Assembly: GCA_036267975.1 (NCBI GenBank)
Contig: DATAVA010000028.1
Location: 1-64,000, forward strand
Direction: 5' to 3'
Length of the DNA stretch: 64,000 nucleotides
Source: DAIDKA01 sp036267975
Lineage (GTDB): Bacteria; Pseudomonadota; Gammaproteobacteria; Steroidobacterales; Steroidobacteraceae
The notes under the pieces were generated by a model. The model did not search any database. It was given only the letters and a program-made list of their open reading frames with translations, and was not told the origin of the DNA. Positions 9,253 to 16,982 of the stretch are shown here, piece by piece. The position numbers and the translations under genes are program-made. How positions within the stretch are numbered: the stretch's first letter is position 1; the number at the start of each line of letters is the position of its first letter.

Positions 9253-9791
9253 TCCCGTAGTTGCAGCAGGCCGCGGCGGATCCAGCTTTTGATGGACCCC
9301 AATGGCGACTCGATCCGCGCCGCCAGTTGCTCGTAAGTCAGCCCATCGAAGAATGCGGCGCGGATGAGCGAGCGGCGTTTGGGCTCAAGACCATCAAGAC
9401 AGTGCTCGAGCCGCGCGCGGTCTTTGGAAGTCTCCACGGCCTGCGCTGGCGAAGCCCCCTGATCCTCGAGGTTGCCGGCCAGCTCGAAGCTTGCGCGTGC
9501 CGCGTGCGCCGGCAGCGCACGCAGCCGGTCAATGGCCTTGTTGCGCGCAATCATGGCCAGCCATGCCGTCGCACCGGCCTTCTGTGGATCGAACTGTGCA
9601 GCCTTGCGCCACACGGTCGTATAGACCTCCTGCAGGGCATCCTCGGCCTCGGGGCGCTGCCTCAGGATGCGCAGGCAAATGCCGAACAGCCGGTTGGCGG
9701 TGCCGCGATACAGCGCTTCAAAGGCTGTCCGGTTGCCCAAGGCAACCTGTGCCAGCAGCCCTTCGAGTGTGGCGGCGAGCGTCTCAGCCAT
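9237..9791 (-). CDS. ECF-family RNA polymerase sigma factor (SigK-like)
   Basis: 184 residues. Region 2 contains YRGTANRLFGICLRIL and AEDALQEVYTTVW (about 28-63); region 4 contains LEPKRRSLIRAAFFDGLTYE and the helix-turn-helix SPLGSIKSWIRRG (about 133-175). Size and the absence of other domains fit a group IV sigma factor. The immediate partner is an RskA-type anti-sigma factor, which matches the SigK/RskA arrangement. The operon likely autoregulates, but no promoter motif could be assigned with confidence in the 160 bases upstream. Confidence 0.92.
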   Translation of the reverse strand: MAETLAATLEGLLAQVALGNRTAFEALYRGTANRLFGICLRILRQRPEAEDALQEVYTTVWRKAAQFDPQKAGATAWLAMIARNKAIDRLRALPAHAARASFELAGNLEDQGASPAQAVETSKDRARLEHCLDGLEPKRRSLIRAAFFDGLTYEQLAARIESPLGSIKSWIRRGLLQLRECLDP

Positions 9792-9899
9792 CTGTCAAAG
9801 CCCCGCGATGGCGTGGTGCTGTTGCGGCACCCACGACCGTCTGACTGCTGTCCAGGGCAACGTACATGAACTGTAGTCTGCCTTAATCGGCGCGACAAA

Positions 9900-9919
9900 G
9901 CAGCAGGAATTCCTGCTGC
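9900..9919. terminator. perfect 20-bp palindrome, likely terminator of the cytochrome gene
   Basis: GCAGCAGGAATTCCTGCTGC is fully self-complementary. As RNA it gives an 8-bp stem with an AATT loop; on the minus strand it is followed by TTTGT. It lies 35 bases past the stop of the cytochrome c gene and about 110 bases before the sigma factor start, both read leftward. A weak intrinsic terminator fits best; a protein-binding site upstream of the sigma gene is the alternative. Confidence 0.45.
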
Positions 9920-9954
9920 AACAGTCAGTTAGGTCCCGCGAATGGGCGCAACAC

Positions 9955-11292
9955 CTACATATTTGCGCGCAGCTTGGCGACCTCCGCCGCGCTGATCGAG
10001 GAAGGCTTTGCGCCAAACCGTGCGATGACGTAGTTCGAGACATCCGCGATCTGATCATCATTCCATACGGGCCCGAACGCGGGCATCGTCGCGATCGCAC
10101 CCGAGGCCGGTAGCGGGCTCGCGCCGCGCAGTACCGCGAGGGCCACGTTGGTCGCGGTCGGGTCATTGACGGCCCGTGTTCCGGTCAGCGTCGCGTAGGG
10201 TATGAAGTCACTAACGCCTGTCCAGGAGTGACACCCGCTGCAGGTGCCTGCGAACAGATGTTGTCCGGTCGTCATCTGCTCATCCGTCGTGCTGTCCGCG
10301 GTGGGGTAGGCGGAGGATTTTGCCAGCTTCGGCGTCGGCAGGTCGGGACTGGCGACGGGGGGCACGCTGCGCACATATTCTGTGATCGCGCCCAGATCAG
10401 AAGCCGTCAGATTCTGGAAGCTCAAATGCACCGCTTGCGCCATCGGCCCGAAGGCTGATCCCCGGTTCATCGAGTGCCCGGTCGCGAGGTATTGCCGCAA
10501 CTCCTCCGGACTCCAGCTGCCAATTCCGGAAGCGACATCGCTGCTCAGATTGTACGCGCGCCATCCTTCGGCCATGCCACCCGCGAATTTTTCCCGGTTG
10601 TTCAGCGCCTGCAATGGATTGCGCGGCGTGTGGCAATCACCACAGTGACCGAGGGATTCGACCAGATAGGCGCCGCGGTTCCAGTTCGGCGAGCGATCGG
10701 TCACCGGCTCAAAGCGGTGGTTCGGGTTGTACAGTAATCCCCATATCGCCATCAGCCCCCTTTGATTGAATGGGAATCTCAAGGTGTTGGGCGGGGCAAC
10801 GTTGCTGACTGCCGGCACACTGAAGATGTATGCCTTGATGGCCATGACATCCTGATCGGTCAGAAGGGTGTAGGCCTCGTAGGGAAATGCGGGGTACAGA
10901 TGCCTGCCATCCTTGTCGCGGCCTTCATGCACGGCGGTGAGAAATTCCGCATCAGTCCACGAACCGATACCGGTTTTGATATCGGGTGTGATGTTCGGAG
11001 AATAGATGGTTCCAAAATCCGTCTGGAAAGGCCGGCCTCCCGCAAACGGCTTGCCGCCTTCGGCCGTATGGCACGCTTCGCAATCGGCAGCCTGTACCAG
11101 GTAGCGGCCGTGCGCGAGCGGGTCGGTCGCCGTCAGATCCGCCGGCACTCCAGTCGGATTGCTCTGGTATTGGGCGAGCGCGACGCGCGGGCCTTTGGCG
11201 AAGGCCATGGCACCCGGAACGATGGCGATCCATGCCGCGATGGCGACGATCACCAGGACGACGATGGCGACGATTATTCGTGAGCGTTTCAT
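9955..11292 (-). CDS. triheme c-type cytochrome (alcohol dehydrogenase cytochrome subunit-like)
   Basis: 445 residues from the ATG at 11292 (a second ATG five codons upstream is possible). An N-terminal signal anchor (IIVAIVVLVIVAIAAWIAIV) is followed by three CXXCH haem sites: CEACH (about 71), CGDCH (about 217) and CSGCH (about 360). Motif order and length match the membrane-bound cytochrome subunit of periplasmic PQQ or flavin alcohol/gluconate dehydrogenases, which pass electrons to ubiquinone or an oxidase. No dehydrogenase subunit is adjacent, so the partner is unknown. The next genes upstream are a two-component system on the same strand, separated by about 150 bases. Confidence 0.88.
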   Translation of the reverse strand: MKRSRIIVAIVVLVIVAIAAWIAIVPGAMAFAKGPRVALAQYQSNPTGVPADLTATDPLAHGRYLVQAADCEACHTAEGGKPFAGGRPFQTDFGTIYSPNITPDIKTGIGSWTDAEFLTAVHEGRDKDGRHLYPAFPYEAYTLLTDQDVMAIKAYIFSVPAVSNVAPPNTLRFPFNQRGLMAIWGLLYNPNHRFEPVTDRSPNWNRGAYLVESLGHCGDCHTPRNPLQALNNREKFAGGMAEGWRAYNLSSDVASGIGSWSPEELRQYLATGHSMNRGSAFGPMAQAVHLSFQNLTASDLGAITEYVRSVPPVASPDLPTPKLAKSSAYPTADSTTDEQMTTGQHLFAGTCSGCHSWTGVSDFIPYATLTGTRAVNDPTATNVALAVLRGASPLPASGAIATMPAFGPVWNDDQIADVSNYVIARFGAKPSSISAAEVAKLRANM

Positions 11293-11447
11293 TATCAGAC
11301 CCCTCATCCAACATTTTCAACACGGGCACACACGGCAGTACGCAGTTGCCGTGGGGGGTCGGTATATACCGCCGTAGTCAGCGGTCTAAGGCCCAACCCG
11401 TGCGATTTGATCACACGGCAAGGCCATCGTGGAAGCGCCGCGAGGTT

Positions 11448-12086
11448 TCAGACCCGGATCAGGCCGTTCTGCACGGCGATCAGCGTCAGTTCAGCCTGAT
11501 TGCCCACGGCCAGCTTCTGCTTGATGTTGTAGAGGTGAGTGCCGACGGTGCTCGGACTCAAGTGCAGCATCTCCGCAATCCGGTTGACCGAGACCCCGTG
11601 CGCCAGCTGCACGAAAACCTGGAATTCTCGCTCCGAGAGCTGCTCGATCGGACTGCCGGTGCCGGAAAGATCCTGCGCCGCCATATGTCTGGCAATCGCG
11701 GCATCGATGTACATGCCACCCGCGGCTACGATGCGGATCGCTTCGATGAGAGTTTCCGGAGCGGTGCGCTTGGACAGGTATCCCAACGCGCCTGCCTTGA
11801 GTGCCCGCTTGGGGTGACTCATGTCCTCGTGGGCCGACAATGCCAGGATTCTTGCCCGTTGGTCACGGGCGATGATGCGCTTGATGGCTTCGATTCCCCC
11901 GGCGCCCGCCATGGCCAGGTCCATGACGACGATGTCAGGCTTGGCCTCGGCATACAGCGCGATCGCCTGCTCACCATTGTCGGCTTCGGCCACGACCAGC
12001 AGGTCCTCAGCGGCCTGCAGCAGCAATCGAAATCCGACGCGCACGACGGCATGGTCGTCGACCAGCATGACCGTCGTGCGCGTCAC
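11448..12086 (-). CDS. NarL/FixJ-family response regulator
   Basis: 212 residues. Receiver domain with the acidic pair DD at 10-11, phosphoacceptor Asp56 (VVMDLAMAG) and the conserved Lys in GYLSKRTAP. The C-terminal LuxR-type helix-turn-helix starts LSEREFQVFVQLAHG and contains HLSPSTVGTHLYNIKQKL. It overlaps the sensor kinase stop by four bases (ATGA), so it is the second gene of a kinase-regulator operon. Targets are not visible; the nearby cytochrome c gene is the obvious candidate. Confidence 0.93.
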   Translation of the reverse strand: MTRTTVMLVDDHAVVRVGFRLLLQAAEDLLVVAEADNGEQAIALYAEAKPDIVVMDLAMAGAGGIEAIKRIIARDQRARILALSAHEDMSHPKRALKAGALGYLSKRTAPETLIEAIRIVAAGGMYIDAAIARHMAAQDLSGTGSPIEQLSEREFQVFVQLAHGVSVNRIAEMLHLSPSTVGTHLYNIKQKLAVGNQAELTLIAVQNGLIRV

Positions 12087-13432
12087 TGCTGCGTGCCCAG
12101 CGGCAAGCGCGCGACGACTTCGGTTCCATTGCCCGGCCGCGAGATCATCTGCAAACTGCCTCCCAAGCCGACCGCACGCTCGCGCATGCCGCGCACACCG
12201 TAGTGTCCACGTTCATCCCAGCCGGCGACCAGACCGACTCCGTCATCGATGACACGCACGAGCAGTTCACCTGCGTCGGTGTTCACCGCTACCGTGATGT
12301 GGCTGGCCGCCGCATGACGTATGGCATTCGTCAGGGCCTCCTGCAGGATGCGATAGGCACAGATTGACTGCGCCGATCCCAGCTGCGGCAGTTGCTCGTC
12401 CACCTGTAGCAGGATCGCGACGCCGATATGACGGGCGCGCCAGGCCGCGATCAGATCTCCCACGGCATCACCCAAGCCGAAGGAATCGAGCGCAAAGGGC
12501 CGCAGGCGCGGGATCATTTCGTGCACGGCGTCATACATGCGGCCTGCAGTGTCGACGACCAGTCGTGCCGCTTCGGCCACGCGCTCATCACCCGCGGCAG
12601 CCTGCTGCTGGATGATCAGGCCGAAACTGCGAATCGCCGTGATCGATTGCCCGAGCTCATCGTGCAGTTCGCGGGCGATCGTCCGTCGCTCCTCTTCGAT
12701 GTGGCTCTGGATCACCTGTGTGAGTTCGCGATGTTCGCGGAGCCGATCGCGAGCCTCATCCGCGGCGCGCCGGTCCGCGACGCTGTCCGCCACCGCCTGC
12801 GCGGTGCGGTTGAACGTGGCGCTCATCAGTCGGCCCTCACGCCCCCGCAGCGGTGGCAACCGAGCAGCATAGTCGCCCGCCTCCATGCGCCGCAGACCAT
12901 CGATGACGATCTGCAGGGGTCGCAGGATGCGACCCGCAAACCAGAAGACCGCGAGGTTGATGACCGCGAGTGCGATTGCGCCGATCCACAGCAACTGCAC
13001 CAGGCTGTCCCAGCCGTCCAGGACGGCACGCGATGAGTTCGCCCGGATGACCAGCCGGCCGCCGCCGATGCCGATTTCCGACGGAGCTTCAACCGGCGCC
13101 ACAAGCGCGGAATACCAGGTCGGCGCCTCGCGACCGACTTTGTAGACCGACCCCGGCGATGAGTACACGAGCTGGCCGGCCGGGTTGTACAGCGACACGT
13201 CATTGGCGCGGACGCGTCCGAGCTGGTGAAGGAAGCTCAGCATGCCGCGAACTCCGGATTGCTCGTAGGCGCCGGACACGGCGGTCAGCAGCTGGATTGC
13301 GACCCGGTTCGAGCCCTCGATTTCCTCCCGGACGCTGCTGCGGGTGTCGTCCACCTGCTGGTACACGAGGGTGCCAATGAACAGGGTCATCATGACGACA
13401 ATGATGAGATTGATCTGCAGCCGCAGGCTCAA
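12083..13432 (-). CDS. membrane sensor histidine kinase, HisKA_3 (NarX/UhpB) type
   Basis: 449 residues. Two membrane helices (about 8-24 and 146-166) flank a periplasmic sensor of about 115 residues. A HAMP-like linker (ILRPLQIVIDGLRRMEAGDY) leads to the HisKA_3 dimerisation helix with the phosphorylated His257 in ARELHDELGQS. The HATPase part shows ILQEALTNAIRHAAA and VIDDGVGL, and the G2-type GHYGVRGMRERAVGLGG. It is the cognate partner of the overlapping NarL-type regulator. The periplasmic part gives no recognisable ligand domain, so the signal is unknown. Confidence 0.92.
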   Translation of the reverse strand: MSLRLQINLIIVVMMTLFIGTLVYQQVDDTRSSVREEIEGSNRVAIQLLTAVSGAYEQSGVRGMLSFLHQLGRVRANDVSLYNPAGQLVYSSPGSVYKVGREAPTWYSALVAPVEAPSEIGIGGGRLVIRANSSRAVLDGWDSLVQLLWIGAIALAVINLAVFWFAGRILRPLQIVIDGLRRMEAGDYAARLPPLRGREGRLMSATFNRTAQAVADSVADRRAADEARDRLREHRELTQVIQSHIEEERRTIARELHDELGQSITAIRSFGLIIQQQAAAGDERVAEAARLVVDTAGRMYDAVHEMIPRLRPFALDSFGLGDAVGDLIAAWRARHIGVAILLQVDEQLPQLGSAQSICAYRILQEALTNAIRHAAASHITVAVNTDAGELLVRVIDDGVGLVAGWDERGHYGVRGMRERAVGLGGSLQMISRPGNGTEVVARLPLGTQQ

Positions 13433-13519
13433 GCGGGCACCACTTCGGTTGCGTCGGGTCGCCGACTATACCTGCGCGGCGGGGGACACTCCTACCCCAT
13501 TTACCATTCGTCGCTGCGC

Positions 13520-14038
13520 TTAGGTGAACACGCCGTATTCGACCTGCAGGATTTCACCCGAATCGATGTCGACGAGCAGCGCGTCGTCGCCATCACGCAC
13601 CCATTCATATCCGGCCGGCGGAACTTCAAGCGAGAACAGCCAATAGTCGGAAAGCCGGTACTCGGGTGCGAAATAAGCGCGTGGGAGGATCTGCCCATAG
13701 GCCCATGAGTGCGCCGTCCAACCTCGCGGGCGATGATACGGGCCGATATGGAAGCTGCGCGTAGCCCGGAAATTATGCTGGTAGGTACCGCGATCCGCCG
13801 TAGCCGGACGAGTGTTCCATCCCTTCGGCTCGGTAACGCGGGCATAGCGCTTCGGGCCCGGATACGGCTCGCCTTGGGGCGCATGATGCGCGTTACCCGG
13901 CTGCGCATGCGGCTGCCCCTTCATGGCGGCATGTGGAGCGGGTCGATCGTGTTCCTGTTCCTGATCGGCCGCCGGGGCGAGTCCCACCATCAAGAAGGCG
14001 CTCACGAACGCGGCCCCCATCATCAGCTTACTGCGCAT
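13520..14038 (-). CDS. RcnB-like periplasmic protein
   Basis: 172 residues. Signal peptide MRSKLMMGAAFVSAFLMVGLAPA with a cut near residue 23. A His/Pro/Gln-rich linker follows (about 25-75), and then the RcnB-family pattern 'RGWTAHSWAYGQILPRAYFA...YRLSDYWLFSLEVPPAGYEWVRDGDDALLVDIDSGEI'. RcnB in E. coli is a periplasmic protein affecting nickel/cobalt homeostasis; most homologues are uncharacterised. A GGAGG ribosome site lies 8 bases before the ATG and is the 3' arm of a perfect hairpin (see separate entry). Single-gene unit. Confidence 0.82.
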   Translation of the reverse strand: MRSKLMMGAAFVSAFLMVGLAPAADQEQEHDRPAPHAAMKGQPHAQPGNAHHAPQGEPYPGPKRYARVTEPKGWNTRPATADRGTYQHNFRATRSFHIGPYHRPRGWTAHSWAYGQILPRAYFAPEYRLSDYWLFSLEVPPAGYEWVRDGDDALLVDIDSGEILQVEYGVFT

Positions 14039-14046
14039 AGCAATTT

Positions 14047-14067
14047 CCTCCAGTCTCTACCTGGAGG
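14047..14067 (-). promoter_or_regulatory. hairpin burying the ribosome binding site of the RcnB-like gene
   Basis: On the minus strand CCTCCAG and CTGGAGG are perfect 7-bp complements with a 7-nt loop. The GGAGG at the 3' arm is the Shine-Dalgarno sequence, 8 nt before the ATG at 14038. As written, the ribosome site would be double-stranded in the mRNA. This suggests translational control, such as a thermosensor, metal-responsive or protein-melted structure. The pairing is seen directly; the regulation is inference. Confidence 0.5.
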
Positions 14068-14302
14068 TTAACAGGCACACCGATTCCAAAAATGTAGGAG
14101 GGATCCCTCATATGGCAGTCATGACCAAACTTTAATTTCATTCACCGTCAGAATTTGACCGCGGGAATTCGATTGCATTGCAGCAAGGTTCGCGGTCAAG
14201 TGCCCCTGTTCAAACATTGCTGAACGACGAAACGCAGCCTGCCAGCCGGTCGTTTCGGACCCCGATGGTACACTCGCCCTTGGCCTGCGACGATTGAAGG
14301 AT

Positions 14303-15175
14303 ATGCTGCTCAAAGTTCCCGGACGGGAAAAAGATCTTGGCGGTGGATTACGCGTAAGTCGCCTCCTGCCCGCTCTGGCGCGCCGCACCGTCGGCCCATT
14401 CGTGTTCCTCGATCACTTCGGACCGATTACCTTCGAACCGGGCATGAATACGGACGTGCGACCGCATCCTCACATCGGCCTGGCCACGGTCACCTATCTG
14501 TTCGAGGGGGCAATGCTGCACCGTGACAGCCTCGGCTCCGTGCAACACATTGAGCCCGGTGCGATCAACTGGATGAGCGCAGGTCGAGGCATCGTTCATT
14601 CGGAGCGCACGCCGGCTGATCTGCGCAGTGTGCGCCACCGCCTGCATGGCCTGCAGCTATGGGTCGGACTGCCGCGTGCCATGGAGGAAACGCAACCCAC
14701 CTTTACCCATACCGCTGCCGAGCAACTGAGGCCCTTCATCGAACAGGGTGCCGAGGTCCGCGCACTGGTCGGCGAAGCCTTCGGCCGGCGCTCACCGGTC
14801 AAGGCGGCATCGGCCACGCTTTTTCTGAGTGTGCGACTGCGTGCGCATTCGCCTTTCACATTGCCGGCGCTGGCAGCTGAAGTGGCCGTCTACCCGATCG
14901 GCGCCGGCATCCGTGTCGATGGTTCAGCATTGGCTTTACACACCCTTGGCGTGCTCGAGAGCGGACAAGGCTGCACGCTTGAGGCTGAGACCGATTGCAC
15001 CGTAGTGGTCATCGGTGGCGCGCCACTCGATGGCCCGCGCTTTCTGATGTGGAACTTCGTGTCCTCGACGAAGTCGCGATTGCAGCGGGCCGCCGCGGAC
15101 TGGCGCGCGCAACGCATGGGCGCGGTCCCGGGGGAGACCGAATTCATCCCGCTACCCGAGAATCTGCCGACTTAG
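14303..15175 (+). CDS. pirin family protein (bicupin)
   Basis: About 290 residues from the ATG at 14303; a TTG three codons earlier (14294) is an alternative start. The N-terminal cupin has the pirin signature FVFLDHFGP, the metal-binding RPHPHIGLATVTYLFEG and GRGIVHSE (His-x-His, His, Glu ligands of the pirin iron site). The C-terminal cupin (pirin_C) follows from about residue 165. Pirins act as redox-sensing regulators or as quercetin 2,3-dioxygenases; the sequence does not decide which. It is convergent with the hydro-lyase operon, so it is probably not part of it. Confidence 0.9.
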   Translation: MLLKVPGREKDLGGGLRVSRLLPALARRTVGPFVFLDHFGPITFEPGMNTDVRPHPHIGLATVTYLFEGAMLHRDSLGSVQHIEPGAINWMSAGRGIVHSERTPADLRSVRHRLHGLQLWVGLPRAMEETQPTFTHTAAEQLRPFIEQGAEVRALVGEAFGRRSPVKAASATLFLSVRLRAHSPFTLPALAAEVAVYPIGAGIRVDGSALALHTLGVLESGQGCTLEAETDCTVVVIGGAPLDGPRFLMWNFVSSTKSRLQRAAADWRAQRMGAVPGETEFIPLPENLPT

Positions 15176-15215
15176 TCAGCGCACCGCTGGGCGCGGTCGT
15201 GTACGCCCGCCGCAA

Positions 15216-15713
15216 TCAAGCGCCCGGCAGATTCGCTTTCAAATAGTTGGCTAACCCGCCAAGTTCGAGGATCCTGCGCACCGAGGCTGGAATCTGCGCA
15301 AATGGATAGCCGCGATCATCGTGGGTGATCAGGCCTTTGACCAGATCGATGCTGAGATTGTCGCCCTCGCTGACGGCTGCAACGGCTTCCGGGCATTCGA
15401 CAATGGTCAAACCATCGTTGATGGCGTTGCGATAGAACGTTCGCGCAAAGGAGGCCGCCACCACCGCGCGAATACCCAGTCCCTTGATCGCCGTAGAGGC
15501 CTGCTCGCGTGCGCTGCCGCAGCCGAAGTTGCGCCCTGCTACGATGATGTCGTATTTGCGCAGCTTCTCTGGAAAGTCCGCTCCCAGCATCTCAAAGGCG
15601 TGCTTGGCCAGTTCGGCGGGTTCAATATAGATCAGGTAGCGGCCCGCGATGATGATGTCGGAATTGACGTTGTCGCCAAACTTGAAGACGCGTCCTGCGA
15701 TCTGCGTGTCCAC
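15216..15713 (-). CDS. LeuD-like hydro-lyase small subunit 1
   Basis: 165 residues, the aconitase swivel domain alone. It has KFGDNVNSDIIIAGRYL at the start and the catalytic loop GRNFGCGSAREQA (serine and arginine kept, Glu-Gln following), then RTFYRNAINDG. Family: isopropylmalate/dimethylmalate/citramalate dehydratase small subunits. It is the last gene of an eight-gene operon, 9 bases after its large subunit. No leuA, leuB or other leucine genes are nearby, and the neighbours are a transporter and catabolic enzymes, so a leucine-biosynthesis role is unlikely. Confidence 0.88.
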   Translation of the reverse strand: MDTQIAGRVFKFGDNVNSDIIIAGRYLIYIEPAELAKHAFEMLGADFPEKLRKYDIIVAGRNFGCGSAREQASTAIKGLGIRAVVAASFARTFYRNAINDGLTIVECPEAVAAVSEGDNLSIDLVKGLITHDDRGYPFAQIPASVRRILELGGLANYLKANLPGA

Positions 15714-15722
15714 GGGTATCCT

Positions 15723-16982
15723 TCAGATGAATTCGCGCGGATCAGCCAGCGCACCTTTGATGACAGACGCCGCCACAGTGGCCGGGCTCGACAGATAGAT
15801 GCTGGATTTGCTGCTGCCCATCCGGCCGATGAAATTGCGGTTCGCCGTCGATAGCGACACCTCGCCGTCAGCCATCATGCCACCGTCGCCCGCGCATGCG
15901 CCGCAGCCTGGATTCGTCACGAGCGCGCCACTTTCGATGAGCGACTGCAGCACGCCGGACTTCATCGCCTCCAACATGATCTGCTTGGAGCCGGGCGTGA
16001 CAATGAATCGCACGCGCGGATCGACCCGGCGCCCGCTGAGGATCCTCGCTGCGACGACCAGATCCTCGTACTTGCCATTGGCGCAGGAGCCGAGAAATGC
16101 CTGGTCAATTCTGGTTCCGACGACCGCGGAGATCGGTTTGGTATTTTCCACCTGGTGGGGACACGCCACCATGGGTTCGAGCTTGGACAGGTCGATGGAC
16201 AACTCCCGCTCATATACCGCATCGGCGTCGGCGTATACCGGTTGGTAGGCAGCCGGGTCCAGGCCGTGGTTCGCCAGATATTCCCGGGTCGCTGCGTCGG
16301 GTGGAATGAACACGCACTTCGAGCCCATTTCCATCGCCATGTTGGCCACGGTCATGCGCTCGGAAACGCTCATCTGCGGGATGGCATCGCCGTAGAATTC
16401 CGCCGACTTATAGCCACACCCGTCCGCGCCCAGGTCCCCGATCAGGTACAGCATCAGATCCTTCGCGCTGACCGCGGGCAAAAACGCGCCGTTCAGGACC
16501 AGGCGGATGCTGCTCGGTACCTTCATCCACAGCTTGCCGGTCACCCACACCGAGGTCACTTCCGTGTAGCCGATGCCGGACCCCAGCGCGCCCAAGGCCC
16601 CGTATATCGTGCAGTGCGAATCGGTGCCGACGATCAGGTCACCGGGCTTGATATGCCCGTTCTCCATCAGGACCAGGTGCGCGATTCCGGCATCAACGTC
16701 GTAGAATTTCGCGATCCCGAAATCGCGCGCAAAGTTGCGCGAAGTCTGTTGGTCCTGTGCGTATTTTTCGGTCTTCGCCGGAGATACGTGATCGAGGACA
16801 ATCGCCAGCCGGTCGGGATCGAAGAGCTTGGTGGCGCCGATCTTGCGCATGACGCTCACCGATCTCCAGGTAGCCGTGTGACTCATGACCAGATCCGGGT
16901 ATGCGTCCACGATCTCGCCCGCCGACACGGCGCGGGCGCCCGACTTGCTGGCGAGGATCTTCTCGGCGATGGTCTTACCCAT
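15723..16982 (-). CDS. LeuC-like hydro-lyase large subunit 1 (intact Fe-S site)
   Basis: 419 residues from the ATG at 16982; upstream codons in the frame overlap the MFS gene and look unrelated. It has the aconitase motifs GTDSHCTIYGALGALGSG (about 119) and MSVSERMTVANMAMEMG (about 204), and the three cluster ligands Cys300 (LGSCANG), Cys360 and Cys363 (NPGCGAC). It should therefore bind a [4Fe-4S] cluster and interconvert hydroxy-acids by dehydration/hydration, with the adjacent small subunit. The start overlaps the MFS stop by 8 bases. Substrate is unknown; 2,3-dimethylmalate- or citramalate-type acids are possible by family. Confidence 0.9.
   Translation of the reverse strand: MGKTIAEKILASKSGARAVSAGEIVDAYPDLVMSHTATWRSVSVMRKIGATKLFDPDRLAIVLDHVSPAKTEKYAQDQQTSRNFARDFGIAKFYDVDAGIAHLVLMENGHIKPGDLIVGTDSHCTIYGALGALGSGIGYTEVTSVWVTGKLWMKVPSSIRLVLNGAFLPAVSAKDLMLYLIGDLGADGCGYKSAEFYGDAIPQMSVSERMTVANMAMEMGSKCVFIPPDAATREYLANHGLDPAAYQPVYADADAVYERELSIDLSKLEPMVACPHQVENTKPISAVVGTRIDQAFLGSCANGKYEDLVVAARILSGRRVDPRVRFIVTPGSKQIMLEAMKSGVLQSLIESGALVTNPGCGACAGDGGMMADGEVSLSTANRNFIGRMGSSKSSIYLSSPATVAASVIKGALADPREFI

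Noticed and set aside
15216..16982. LeuC/LeuD pair 1 as the leucine biosynthesis isomerase
   Set aside because: No leuA, leuB or other biosynthetic gene is adjacent; the operon contains a carrier and degradative-type enzymes, so symbols leuC/leuD were not given.
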